Of a DNA stretch of 18,885 bases, positions 8,873 through 16,060 are shown piece by piece. Position numbers and translations under genes: made by a program. The stretch covers positions 1 through 18,885 of the forward strand of contig JAIPGE010000008.1 of NCBI GenBank assembly GCA_021736285.1, written 5' to 3'. This DNA is from Candidatus Izemoplasma sp. (GTDB lineage Bacteria; Bacillota_I; Bacilli_A; Izemoplasmatales; Izemoplasmataceae). The stretch's first letter is position 1, and every line of letters starts with the position of its first letter. A model generated the notes under the pieces. The model saw only the letters and a program-made list of their open reading frames with translations. It made no database searches and was not told the DNA's origin.

Positions 8873-10188
8873 GATTGCTCCTTAAGATAATAATCTAAAT
8901 ATGGTTTATGTGCTTCAACAAGTTCATCAAATGCTTGTGATGCATCATTAATAGAATTAGTGAAGGGATTGATTTGTAACGCAAACTTTGCTTTTTTTAA
9001 ATTCTTTTCAAAGATGGCGTCAACCAATATCTCTTCGAAAGATTTAACATTTTGGACCAATCCTTTAATCTCGTTTGGTAGCCGGCCAATATACACAGGA
9101 ACAGGTCCATCCTTAGTGATTCGACTAGTAATTTCAATCGCACATCCATAAGGTAAATCAGTAATAAATCCATTATTAACGGTATTGACAACATGGTATT
9201 CGCGTTTGTCATTATAAATGGAACTAATGACACTACATGCTACATCTGAGTAATAGGCACCACCACGTTCTTCTAATTCTTTTGGTTTGGTTTTTAGATT
9301 TGTATCTTGATACTTTTTAAACAGGGTTTGTTCTAATTCTTTAACATGTTCAGCCCGAGTTTCTCCATGATTATATTGGGTCATAAATTTTTGATACATT
9401 TCTTTATAATAGTAATAATATTTATGATAAGGACTTGGGTAAACTCCAAGTTGTTCGATAAAATCAATGTCCCATGCCATTGGATCAATATTGTTCATAG
9501 AAATTTGTTCTTGTTTTAGATGATGCATAATGTCTGGTAAATAGTCTTTGCTCTTTTGATAGATATGAAACACATATGAGAGATGATTGAGTCCACCAAA
9601 ATAAGGAATGATTTTCTTAACATCTGTTTTAAGTACTCTTGCAAAATGATTGGTTAGATTGATTGGAACGTTACACACACCGATGAATCGTTCAAAATCA
9701 GTGTAACGAAATACTGCTTCACTGACAATGCCTGCAGGATTGGTAAAATTAATCAACCATGCTTCTGGACATAACGTATTGATGTCTTCAATAATATCAT
9801 ATATAACAGGTACAGTTCTCAGTGCTTTAAAGACACCACCAGCTCCGTTTGTTTCTTGACCTAACATATTATATTTGGCCGGAATTCGCTCATCTAAAAT
9901 ACGTGCATCAAGTCCTCCCACACGAAATTGTGTGGTTACAAAATTAGCATCCTTAAGTGCTTTTTTTCGGTTTAATGTCCAATGGAGATCAATATCAACT
10001 TTTGCTTCTTCAATCATTCTCTTTGCCAAAGAACCTACAATTTCAAGTTTTTCTTTTCCGGCTTCAACATCAACAAGCCAAAGTTCTCGAATTGGCATTT
10101 CATGATACCTTTTAATAAACCCTTCTATCAATTCAGGCGTATAACTCGATCCCCCACCAATCGTTACAACTTTTATTCCTTTTTTCAT
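8869..10188 (-). CDS. GH4 family NAD-dependent 6-phospho-glycosidase (6-phospho-beta-glucosidase type)
   Basis: A 439-residue protein of glycoside hydrolase family 4, normal in length. The NAD-binding loop is G11-G-G-S-S-Y-T-P. The family's metal-ligand region is present as GVCNVP with C172 and GLNHLS with H202. QFRVGGLDAR (88-97), QETNGAGGVFKALR (111-124) and the AYYSD stretch near 311 resemble the LicH/CelF/ChbF branch that cleaves 6-phosphorylated beta-disaccharides. GH4 enzymes use NAD and a divalent metal, often Mn, and act by oxidation at C3 and elimination. ChbF of E. coli works on a chitobiose-6-phosphate derivative, so an amino-sugar substrate is reasonable here. The start overlaps the kinase stop by 4 nt. 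No PTS gene is visible in this window, so the 6-phosphate may come from the adjacent kinase; this is inference. Confidence 0.9.
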   Translation of the reverse strand: MKKGIKVVTIGGGSSYTPELIEGFIKRYHEMPIRELWLVDVEAGKEKLEIVGSLAKRMIEEAKVDIDLHWTLNRKKALKDANFVTTQFRVGGLDARILDERIPAKYNMLGQETNGAGGVFKALRTVPVIYDIIEDINTLCPEAWLINFTNPAGIVSEAVFRYTDFERFIGVCNVPINLTNHFARVLKTDVKKIIPYFGGLNHLSYVFHIYQKSKDYLPDIMHHLKQEQISMNNIDPMAWDIDFIEQLGVYPSPYHKYYYYYKEMYQKFMTQYNHGETRAEHVKELEQTLFKKYQDTNLKTKPKELEERGGAYYSDVACSVISSIYNDKREYHVVNTVNNGFITDLPYGCAIEITSRITKDGPVPVYIGRLPNEIKGLVQNVKSFEEILVDAIFEKNLKKAKFALQINPFTNSINDASQAFDELVEAHKPYLDYYLKEQS

Positions 10189-11165
10189 AATAACCCACCA
10201 CTTTTACTTAAATTTTGTACTATTTCTTTGGTTTGTGTGATACCTAGTTCATCTAATGCTGAAAGGTATGCACCAATCACGGGTTTAAATTTAGGTGTGA
10301 TAATAGTAATGTGTGGACATTCCCCTCGAATGGTTTTCTTGAACGTATCTTGAAAAATGGGTGCTTTGCCTTGAAATACACGCCCTCCAACAACCACAGG
10401 ACAACGATCTTTTGTCATCTTTAATTGTTTCATAACACCAGCAGTCTGTAGCGCAATATGGTGCGCATTATGTGCAAGAATCATATTTGAAATGTTATCA
10501 TTGTGCAAGGCACACTCATTAACAAGTGCAGTGATGTCTCCAAGTTCTTGTTTCGAGACTGACCATGTAGGATAGAATAAATCAATGCATTCAGATAGAT
10601 TTTCTTTATCAAATAGTTTGGGTATTTCTGTACGTAACAATGTATCTTGATACGTTAACTCATCTGCACGATAAGCATAGTGTAAAGCGTCTCGAGCAAT
10701 GTCTAGTCCGCCACCTTTTGTGCCAAGTGTATAACTTAATGCACGTAAAATAGCTCTTTCATTTTGTTGATTAATTGCTGCACTATTTGTCCCCGTACCA
10801 CAAATCGCCACTGCACCATATGGTTTTTTAACACCACTTCGTAGGATAATCCATGCATCGTTCACAATAATATGTTTAACTTCTTTAAAAATAGGCTTGC
10901 ATGCAGTGTACAATCGTTTATAATCTGCCTTTAAATCTGCGCCACTTAATCCCAAGTAAATTAATTCAATATCTTCTTTCGTTATCATCAAGCTATTTTT
11001 TAAATCATTATAAAGACCTTCAATCACTGTTGTAAAAGCAACGTCTCCTAAACTGGTAATATTACTTCCCGATGTAGTTTTATTAAAAACAATGTTGCCA
11101 TTTAAATCAACGACAGTCACGTGTGTCTTTGTTCCGCCACCATCGTAGGCGATTATATATCTCAT
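10185..11165 (-). CDS. BadF/BadG-type amino-sugar kinase (GlcNAc or MurNAc/GlcNAc kinase)
   Basis: A 326-residue ASKHA-fold kinase of the BadF/BadG/BcrA family. The phosphate-binding motif DGGGTKT is at residues 8-14, ND-A near 102, a second phosphate loop CGTGTNSAA near 131 and a nucleotide-binding VVVGGRVF near 265. Family members include eukaryotic N-acetylglucosamine kinase and MurK of Clostridium acetobutylicum, which phosphorylates both MurNAc and GlcNAc at C6. Position between anmK and a GH4 phospho-glycosidase supports an amino-sugar substrate. It starts 5 nt after the anmK stop, with AAGGA lying inside the end of anmK, and overlaps GH4 by 4 nt. MurK-like versus GlcNAc-only activity cannot be decided from sequence. 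Confidence 0.85.
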   Translation of the reverse strand: MRYIIAYDGGGTKTHVTVVDLNGNIVFNKTTSGSNITSLGDVAFTTVIEGLYNDLKNSLMITKEDIELIYLGLSGADLKADYKRLYTACKPIFKEVKHIIVNDAWIILRSGVKKPYGAVAICGTGTNSAAINQQNERAILRALSYTLGTKGGGLDIARDALHYAYRADELTYQDTLLRTEIPKLFDKENLSECIDLFYPTWSVSKQELGDITALVNECALHNDNISNMILAHNAHHIALQTAGVMKQLKMTKDRCPVVVGGRVFQGKAPIFQDTFKKTIRGECPHITIITPKFKPVIGAYLSALDELGITQTKEIVQNLSKSGGLL

Positions 11166-11170
11166 TCACA

Positions 11171-12322
11171 TCATCCTTTATAAACTGGACTAATTTGTCC
11201 TAAAATTGTATGTTTTTTTGCACCAGTTGCGTTAGGGACATTACTTGGTTTATGTTGCAAGGTTTCATTTCCAAGAATTATAAATGCAAGTGCTTCTTTA
11301 TAGTCACTGCTCATATCTAATGCTTCTAATGTAAAGACCTTTTTAATTTTTGTATATGATTGTATTAATGCCAAAAGTGTTTTATTATATGCCCCTCCAC
11401 CTGATACAATAACTTCATCAATGTCATCATCAATAAATGTTTGATATGAGTTAGCAATTGTTTTTGCTGTAAAATGTGTTAACGTGGTAATAATATCTTC
11501 GGGATTAATATGTTGATATTGATTTAATATATTTTGGGTAACATGATCACCAAATAATTCTCTTCCTGTAGATTTTGGAGGGTGTTTATCGAAATATGGA
11601 TTGCACATTAATGCAGATAACATCTTTTCACTTAGATTGCCTTGTTTTGCAATCTGTCCAAAATTATCATAAGGTTGGTTAAAAAGTTGGGTCATGGCAT
11701 AATCAATCATCATATTTCCTGGACCATTATCAAATGCGATCACATCTTCTAATCTCCCGTTTTGTTTTAATACCGTCACATTCGCAATACCACCAATGTT
11801 TTGCATCAAGCGTGTCTTTTTAGGATGAGAAAATAGAACATAATCAGCATATGGAACAAGTGGTGCCCCTTTACCATCACAAGCAATATCTGCACTTCGG
11901 AAATTCGAGATAACTGTCACATTTGTTAAATTGGCTAAAACACTGCCATCGCCCAGTTGTAATGTAGAAGAGATATGTGTCTGCGATTCATCATTAATAT
12001 GATATAGGGTTTGTCCATGTGATGCGATATAATCGATATCTTTAAGTGATATCTTACTTTCTTTGCATAATTTTTTAACACATGCTGCATATTGATACGC
12101 CAATTCAAAGTTGACACTACATATATCACTTAGTGAAAGCGTTTGTGATTCTAAAAATGTTTTTATCTTGTGTTTCAATGATTTGTGATATGAAAATGTC
12201 AGAGCTTTTAGCATCTTGATATTTGTTTGTTTAAATGATCCTGTTATTTCAGCTAGAACAGCGTCAATACCATCCAATGATGTGCCACTCATAATGCCTA
12301 TCGCTAACTTTCTCAAATACAT
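11171..12322 (-). CDS. anmK: Anhydro-N-acetylmuramic acid kinase
   Basis: A 383-residue protein matching AnmK along its length. It phosphorylates 1,6-anhydro-MurNAc with ring opening to give MurNAc-6-phosphate. Motifs seen: GIMSGTSLDGIDAV near the N-terminus, ASHGQTLYH, LQLGDGSVLA, NFRSADIACDGKGAPLVPYAD (with the family's active-site Asp region), QNIGGIANV, FDNGPGNMMIDY and VSGGGAYNKTL near residue 310. The reading frame could begin at a GTG at 12325, but the ATG at 12322 is 4 nt from AGGAG and is the better start. It is the first gene of the operon behind a recognisable promoter. Its product needs the etherase MurQ to become GlcNAc-6-P and D-lactate; murQ is not in the window. Confidence 0.95.
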   Translation of the reverse strand: MYLRKLAIGIMSGTSLDGIDAVLAEITGSFKQTNIKMLKALTFSYHKSLKHKIKTFLESQTLSLSDICSVNFELAYQYAACVKKLCKESKISLKDIDYIASHGQTLYHINDESQTHISSTLQLGDGSVLANLTNVTVISNFRSADIACDGKGAPLVPYADYVLFSHPKKTRLMQNIGGIANVTVLKQNGRLEDVIAFDNGPGNMMIDYAMTQLFNQPYDNFGQIAKQGNLSEKMLSALMCNPYFDKHPPKSTGRELFGDHVTQNILNQYQHINPEDIITTLTHFTAKTIANSYQTFIDDDIDEVIVSGGGAYNKTLLALIQSYTKIKKVFTLEALDMSSDYKEALAFIILGNETLQHKPSNVPNATGAKKHTILGQISPVYKG

Positions 12323-12339
12323 CACACTCCTACAATATA

Positions 12340-12367
12340 ATTATAATTCATCTTATTTATTTTACAA
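12340..12367 (-). promoter_or_regulatory. Promoter of the anmK operon
   Basis: A perfect TATAAT -10 box at 12345-12340 lies 16 nt from a TTGTAA -35 box at 12367-12362. The -10 box is 17 nt before the anmK ATG at 12322, leaving room for the AGGAG ribosome site. This places the anmK operon under its own control, separate from the regulator gene that ends at the terminator just upstream. Confidence 0.6.
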
Positions 12368-12387
12368 TAAACTGTTCAATTTAGGTT

Positions 12388-12411
12388 GTTTTTTTCAAAA
12401 ATCAAAAAAAC
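12388..12411. promoter_or_regulatory. Candidate regulator binding site upstream of anmK
   Basis: On the plus strand GTTTTTTT (12388-12395) and AAAAAAAC (12404-12411) form an 8-bp inverted repeat with an 8-nt spacer. The 11-mer GTTTTTTTCAA at 12388-12398 occurs again, in the same orientation, at 13383-13393 in front of the RpiR/MurR-type gene. It lies about 20 nt upstream of the -35 box. A shared site in front of regulator and target operon fits autoregulation plus control. The sequence is A/T-homopolymeric, so chance matching is a real risk. Confidence 0.35.
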
Positions 12412-12437
12412 GCTATCATTTTTATTCATTATTCAAT

Positions 12438-12465
12438 AAAAAACGGCTATTAATAGCCGTTTTTT
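12438..12465 (-). terminator. Rho-independent terminator of the RpiR/MurR-type gene
   Basis: AAAAAACGGCTAT (12438-12450) and ATAGCCGTTTTTT (12453-12465) are a perfect 13-bp inverted repeat with a 2-nt centre. The stem has a CGGC core with A and T tracts on both sides, so it could work in both directions. It starts about 5 nt after the regulator's stop codon and separates it from the anmK promoter. Confidence 0.9.
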
Positions 12466-12470
12466 TAGTT

Positions 12471-13316
12471 TTATCGTCTGTACTTTTTAAATGTTTGAAA
12501 GGTTTTTTCTAACATCCTCACGGATTTATCAATATCGATGTACGCACAATTAGTAAAGAGTGCATCAATAACACATAACTGTGATATTCTTGATGTCATT
12601 GCGGCAGAGCGAAACTCACCCTCTAAACTTGTTGTGTAAAGAACAATATCAGATAATTCTGCAAGTAAACTCGTTCCCAGTTTAACAATACTGATTATCT
12701 TTGCTTTTTTCTCTCTTGAAAGAAGTGCCGAACTCACGACTTCTTTTGTTTTACCAGAATTTGATATACAGACCACAACATCGTTCTTATTTAAGAATGT
12801 TGCATCTACCAATTGTTCGTGCGATTCCCCTTGAGCAATAACCATTTTATTGATACGTCGTAATTTCATTTCTAAATCTTTACACACCAAATACGATGAC
12901 CCTTTCCCCAGAATGAGGACCTTTCGTGCCCGCATTATTGATTCAGCTGCCTGATGGAGTGCTTTTGGATCGTGAATTTTCAAAGTATCTTCTAAAATAC
13001 GAATATTGTTTTCAATGGCGGTTTTTCCATAATGTGAGTCTTTTGATAAAATAACATCATTATATTCTTTGTTTTCTGGTATCTCAATTTTAGCATTCGA
13101 TAAAATAAAGTCAATTTTAAAATCTTTGAACCCTTTATAACCAAGTTTTTTGCACATTCGAACAACAGACGCTGGAGAGGTATACGCGGCTTCTGCAATT
13201 TTTTCAACATTAAAATTTTTTAATACTGCTTTATTCTCTATTAAATAATCTAATACTGCACGTTCCGCCATGCTTAAATCTTCTTTATATTTCAGCATGT
13301 TCAACATTACACTCAA
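12471..13316 (-). CDS. RpiR/MurR-family transcriptional regulator with SIS sugar-phosphate domain
   Basis: An N-terminal helix-turn-helix domain (KIAEAAYTSPASVVRMCKKL) is followed by a SIS domain (VLILGKGSSY, then VVVCISNSGKTKEVV) that binds phosphosugars; family members MurR and RpiR sense MurNAc-6-P or similar. The longest frame starts at ATG 13367, but that lies upstream of a TATAAT box at 13346-13341, so it cannot be made from that promoter. TTG at 13316, preceded by AGGTGA with 4-nt spacing, is the likeliest start and gives 281 residues; ATG 13307 and 13298 are alternatives. It is a single-gene unit between the lactate operon and the anmK operon, so MurNAc-6-P or GlcNAc-6-P is the probable ligand. 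Confidence 0.85.
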   Translation of the reverse strand: MSVMLNMLKYKEDLSMAERAVLDYLIENKAVLKNFNVEKIAEAAYTSPASVVRMCKKLGYKGFKDFKIDFILSNAKIEIPENKEYNDVILSKDSHYGKTAIENNIRILEDTLKIHDPKALHQAAESIMRARKVLILGKGSSYLVCKDLEMKLRRINKMVIAQGESHEQLVDATFLNKNDVVVCISNSGKTKEVVSSALLSREKKAKIISIVKLGTSLLAELSDIVLYTTSLEGEFRSAAMTSRISQLCVIDALFTNCAYIDIDKSVRMLEKTFQTFKKYRR

Positions 13317-13340
13317 ATTATCACCTGCCTCTTCAAAACT

Positions 13341-13367
13341 ATTATAGCACTTATTTTGAAAAAACAA
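13341..13367 (-). promoter_or_regulatory. Extended -10 promoter of the RpiR/MurR-type gene
   Basis: TGC-TATAAT at 13349-13341 is an extended -10 element. A TTGTTT at 13367-13362 is a weak -35 at 15-nt spacing; the TG extension would make up for this. The start site would fall near 13334, 15-20 nt before the proposed TTG start. Confidence 0.6.
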
Positions 13368-13393
13368 TAGGTGTTTCTAACAGTTTTTTTCAA
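13356..13393. promoter_or_regulatory. Inverted repeat overlapping the regulator promoter, candidate operator
   Basis: On the plus strand TTGAAAAAAC (13356-13365) faces GTTTTTTTCAA (13383-13393) across 17 nt. One arm lies between the -35 and -10 boxes of the regulator gene, where a bound repressor would block RNA polymerase. The GTTTTTTTCAA arm recurs upstream of anmK. The right arm touches the lactate-operon terminator hairpin. This is a candidate only, given the A/T-rich background. Confidence 0.4.
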
Positions 13394-13426
13394 TAAAATA
13401 AGAAGACAATGTCTTCCTATTTTATT
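13392..13426 (-). terminator. Probable terminator of the lactate dehydrogenase operon
   Basis: Arms 13392-13407 and 13411-13426 pair with a GAAGAC/GTCTTC core, a flanking 9-bp AATAAAATA/TATTTTATT stem and one mismatch (G-U in the minus-strand RNA), around a 3-nt loop. It lies about 20 nt after the lctD stop. The 3' arm is U-rich, but no long U-tract follows, so termination may be incomplete. A smaller hairpin (TAGTTTC 13426-13432 with GAAACTA 13443-13449) covers the lctD stop codon. Confidence 0.65.
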
Positions 13427-13446
13427 AGTTTCCATGAGAGGAGAAA

Positions 13447-14844
13447 CTATGTTATTTTACCAGGATTCAATATATTAGTTGGATCAAACACCTTTTTAAT
13501 CCCCTGCATAAGTTTAATTTGGGTTTGGCCGACTTGTTTTTCTAGATATGTTTTTTTGACATAGCCAATACCATGTTCACCACTTACAAGCCCACCATAA
13601 GTAAATGCTTTTTCATACATTTTTTCAAAGCCAATGTCACGTTTTTTTTGCCAAACACCATCTGATAAATCATCTTTACAAAAATAAATATGTAAATTAC
13701 CATCACCTGCATGTCCAAAATAGGGTATCCTAATGCCAAGTTCTTGACTTAATGCATCTGTGAATGCTAAGTAAGGACCGATGTATTCTCTTGGTAAGAC
13801 GACATCGCACTCGTCAATTTCAGTAGTTGATGCTTTTATCGCTTCTAAGAATGCACCACGAGCACTCCAAACACTACTCATTCGTTCTTCTGTATCAACC
13901 AAATAAACATCAATTGCGCCAAGTTGATTAACACACATATCACTGATGATATCCACATCACTATCAATTTGTGATTGCGTTGTGCCATCAAAGGAAATTA
14001 AAAGATACGCATCATAATTTGCATGCGGAATTCTTTTTCCTAAAAATTCTTCACTGAATCGCAATGAGGAAGCTTCTAAAAACTCTACCGCGGTTGGTAA
14101 ACTGTGTGCGCTAATAACTTGTGGTACTGCTTCAATAGCATCTTCACGATTCAAAAATGGAATTAACATACTTACACTTTTCTTTGGTTTTTGTATTAAT
14201 TTCAAGGTAGCTTCTGTAATGATTCCTAATGTGCCCTCAGAACCAATAATTAAATCCTTAATTGCATAACCTGAAGAATTTTTTACAATCTTACCACCTG
14301 TTTGGATTGTTTCACCATTGGGTAAAACCACTTCTAGTCCCCGAATCCAGTCACGTGTTACACCATATTTAACAGCACGCATACCACCGGCATTGGTTGC
14401 TATATTGCCTCCAATAGTGGCACTTTTTTCACCTGGATCTGGTGCATAAAAATATCCTTCTTTTTCAACATACTCTGCGATTTCCATGAGTAGTACACCT
14501 GGTTCAACACGTAATGTCATATTGATTGGATCTAACTCAATAATATTATTGAGTTTGGTCATATCAAGTAAGATGCCCCCTTCAATAGGGACACATGCAC
14601 CTACCAATCCTGTACCACTTCCCCTTACTGTAACAGGAATATGTTCTTGAAAAGCGTACTTCATAATAGCACTAACCTGTTTTGTTTGATTGACTTCAAT
14701 AACAATTTCTGGGTAGGCTGAAACAGCACCCAATTCATCATGGGTTAAATCAATTGCTATATCTTTTTTTAGTATAATGTGTTCTGTTCCAACAATTCTT
14801 CCTAATGTTGCAATATCTTCTTTTGTCAATATTTTATAAGTCAT
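13447..14844 (-). CDS. lctD: FAD-linked D-lactate dehydrogenase (GlcD type), partner of EtfAB
   Basis: A 465-residue flavoprotein of the GlcD/LctD family. The PCMH-type FAD-binding domain shows VTVRGSGTGLVGACVP near residue 76, PDPGEKSATIGGNIATNAGG near 134 and SEGTLGIITEATL near 203. The C-terminal substrate domain has YFGHAGDGNLHIYF near 374 and SGEHGIGYVKK near 416. With EtfB and EtfA directly upstream it matches lctBCD of Acetobacterium woodii, where lactate oxidation with NAD is driven by simultaneous oxidation of reduced ferredoxin. AAGGAGCATTGT precedes the ATG, 16 nt after the etfA stop. D-lactate is the usual substrate of this family; glycolate or another 2-hydroxyacid cannot be excluded. 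A peptidoglycan setting makes D-lactate from MurNAc an attractive source. Confidence 0.88.
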   Translation of the reverse strand: MTYKILTKEDIATLGRIVGTEHIILKKDIAIDLTHDELGAVSAYPEIVIEVNQTKQVSAIMKYAFQEHIPVTVRGSGTGLVGACVPIEGGILLDMTKLNNIIELDPINMTLRVEPGVLLMEIAEYVEKEGYFYAPDPGEKSATIGGNIATNAGGMRAVKYGVTRDWIRGLEVVLPNGETIQTGGKIVKNSSGYAIKDLIIGSEGTLGIITEATLKLIQKPKKSVSMLIPFLNREDAIEAVPQVISAHSLPTAVEFLEASSLRFSEEFLGKRIPHANYDAYLLISFDGTTQSQIDSDVDIISDMCVNQLGAIDVYLVDTEERMSSVWSARGAFLEAIKASTTEIDECDVVLPREYIGPYLAFTDALSQELGIRIPYFGHAGDGNLHIYFCKDDLSDGVWQKKRDIGFEKMYEKAFTYGGLVSGEHGIGYVKKTYLEKQVGQTQIKLMQGIKKVFDPTNILNPGKIT

Positions 14845-14860
14845 ACAATGCTCCTTAATC

Positions 14861-16051
14861 TTATTGTTCTAATACTTCTAATTGCTTATTTAATTCAGGT
14901 AAAATATCATAAATATCCCCGTGAATGGCATAATGTGAAATATCAAATAGTTTATTTGATGAATCATGATTAACTGTAATGATTAACTCTGACTCTTTCA
15001 TGCCTTCAATATATTGAACAGCACCACTAATACCTAAATTAATGATTAATTTAGGTTTTACTGTTCGTCCAGATAACCCGATTTGCTTACGGGGATCAAA
15101 CCACCCATTTTCTATCAGTGGACGCGTACAAGCAATTTCAGCATTTAAACGTTTTTGGAGTGGTTTAATTAAATCTAAATCGCTTTGTTTTTTAAATGCT
15201 CTTCCGACAGCAATAATAATTTCAGCATCATTAATATCTTTTACTTTGGGTTGATGAATAGTATCAAGCAATTCAATGGTTGTCTTTATTATAATATCGT
15301 CAGTTGGTTCTTCTACAATTTCCCCAAATCGTTTTATTTTAGGTGGTGCATCGAACATTTTATATCGGATCGTAGCCAATTGAGGACGATTGTTAGGCGT
15401 ATGTATCTTTGCCATAATATTCCCTCCAAAAGCAGGTCGTATTTGTAACAAATCACCATTTTCTTTGATATCAAGTTTGGTGCAATCGGCTGTTAAGCCT
15501 GTTCGTAATCGCGCTGCAATACGTGGGGCAAAACTACGTCCAAGCATGGTTCCCCCAACTAATATAATGTTCACCTTGTATTTACGATAAAATGCTTCGA
15601 TAACATTTGTATAATTTTCAACATTAAAATTTCTATATGCCTTGTTCTGATAAACAAATACTTTATCAATCCCATAGTTTAATGCTTCTTCAGCGATTTT
15701 CATAACATCATTTCCAATCACAATTGCATAGACAGGTTCTTCTGTTTTCAAAGCAAGCTCTTTTGCTTTTCCAATCAACTCCCACCCTACTTTATGTGCT
15801 TGATTATCTTTTTGTTCAATATAAACCGCTATTCCTTTATAATCTTTTTTATTAATCTGAACTTGTGTTTCTTCTATAAATTCACAAATACCTTCGGGTC
15901 CTTTGTTTACACAGATTTTACAGACTTTACAAGCTGCATTGATTGACAAATATTGATCAACATAATCAAAGGCATTAAATGGACAGATATCTTGTAACTC
16001 ATCTGCTAAATCTTGTGTAACTTTCTTTTGATTGATTTTAATATATCCCAT
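14861..16051 (-). CDS. etfA: Electron transfer flavoprotein alpha subunit with N-terminal iron-sulfur region
   Basis: A 396-residue EtfA. The N-terminal extension carries C41-x-x-C44-x-x-C47 plus C23-P24, enough ligands for one [4Fe-4S] cluster, as in the EtfA of lactate- and caffeyl-CoA-linked complexes. The core shows IILVGGTMLGRSFAPRIAARL near 159, then the FAD-binding end IGLSGRTVKPKLIINLGISG and VQYIEGMKESELIITVNHD near 350. The Fe-S region is the likely contact for ferredoxin, so an anaerobic host is implied. AGGAG precedes the ATG at 6-nt spacing, and the gene starts 9 nt after etfB. Confidence 0.92.
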   Translation of the reverse strand: MGYIKINQKKVTQDLADELQDICPFNAFDYVDQYLSINAACKVCKICVNKGPEGICEFIEETQVQINKKDYKGIAVYIEQKDNQAHKVGWELIGKAKELALKTEEPVYAIVIGNDVMKIAEEALNYGIDKVFVYQNKAYRNFNVENYTNVIEAFYRKYKVNIILVGGTMLGRSFAPRIAARLRTGLTADCTKLDIKENGDLLQIRPAFGGNIMAKIHTPNNRPQLATIRYKMFDAPPKIKRFGEIVEEPTDDIIIKTTIELLDTIHQPKVKDINDAEIIIAVGRAFKKQSDLDLIKPLQKRLNAEIACTRPLIENGWFDPRKQIGLSGRTVKPKLIINLGISGAVQYIEGMKESELIITVNHDSSNKLFDISHYAIHGDIYDILPELNKQLEVLEQ

Positions 16052-16060
16052 TGTAATCTC

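Noticed and set aside
12326..12470. Possible riboswitch or small RNA gene between the regulator and anmK
   Set aside because: The 145 nt are accounted for by a terminator, an inverted repeat and a promoter; the anmK leader is too short for a riboswitch.
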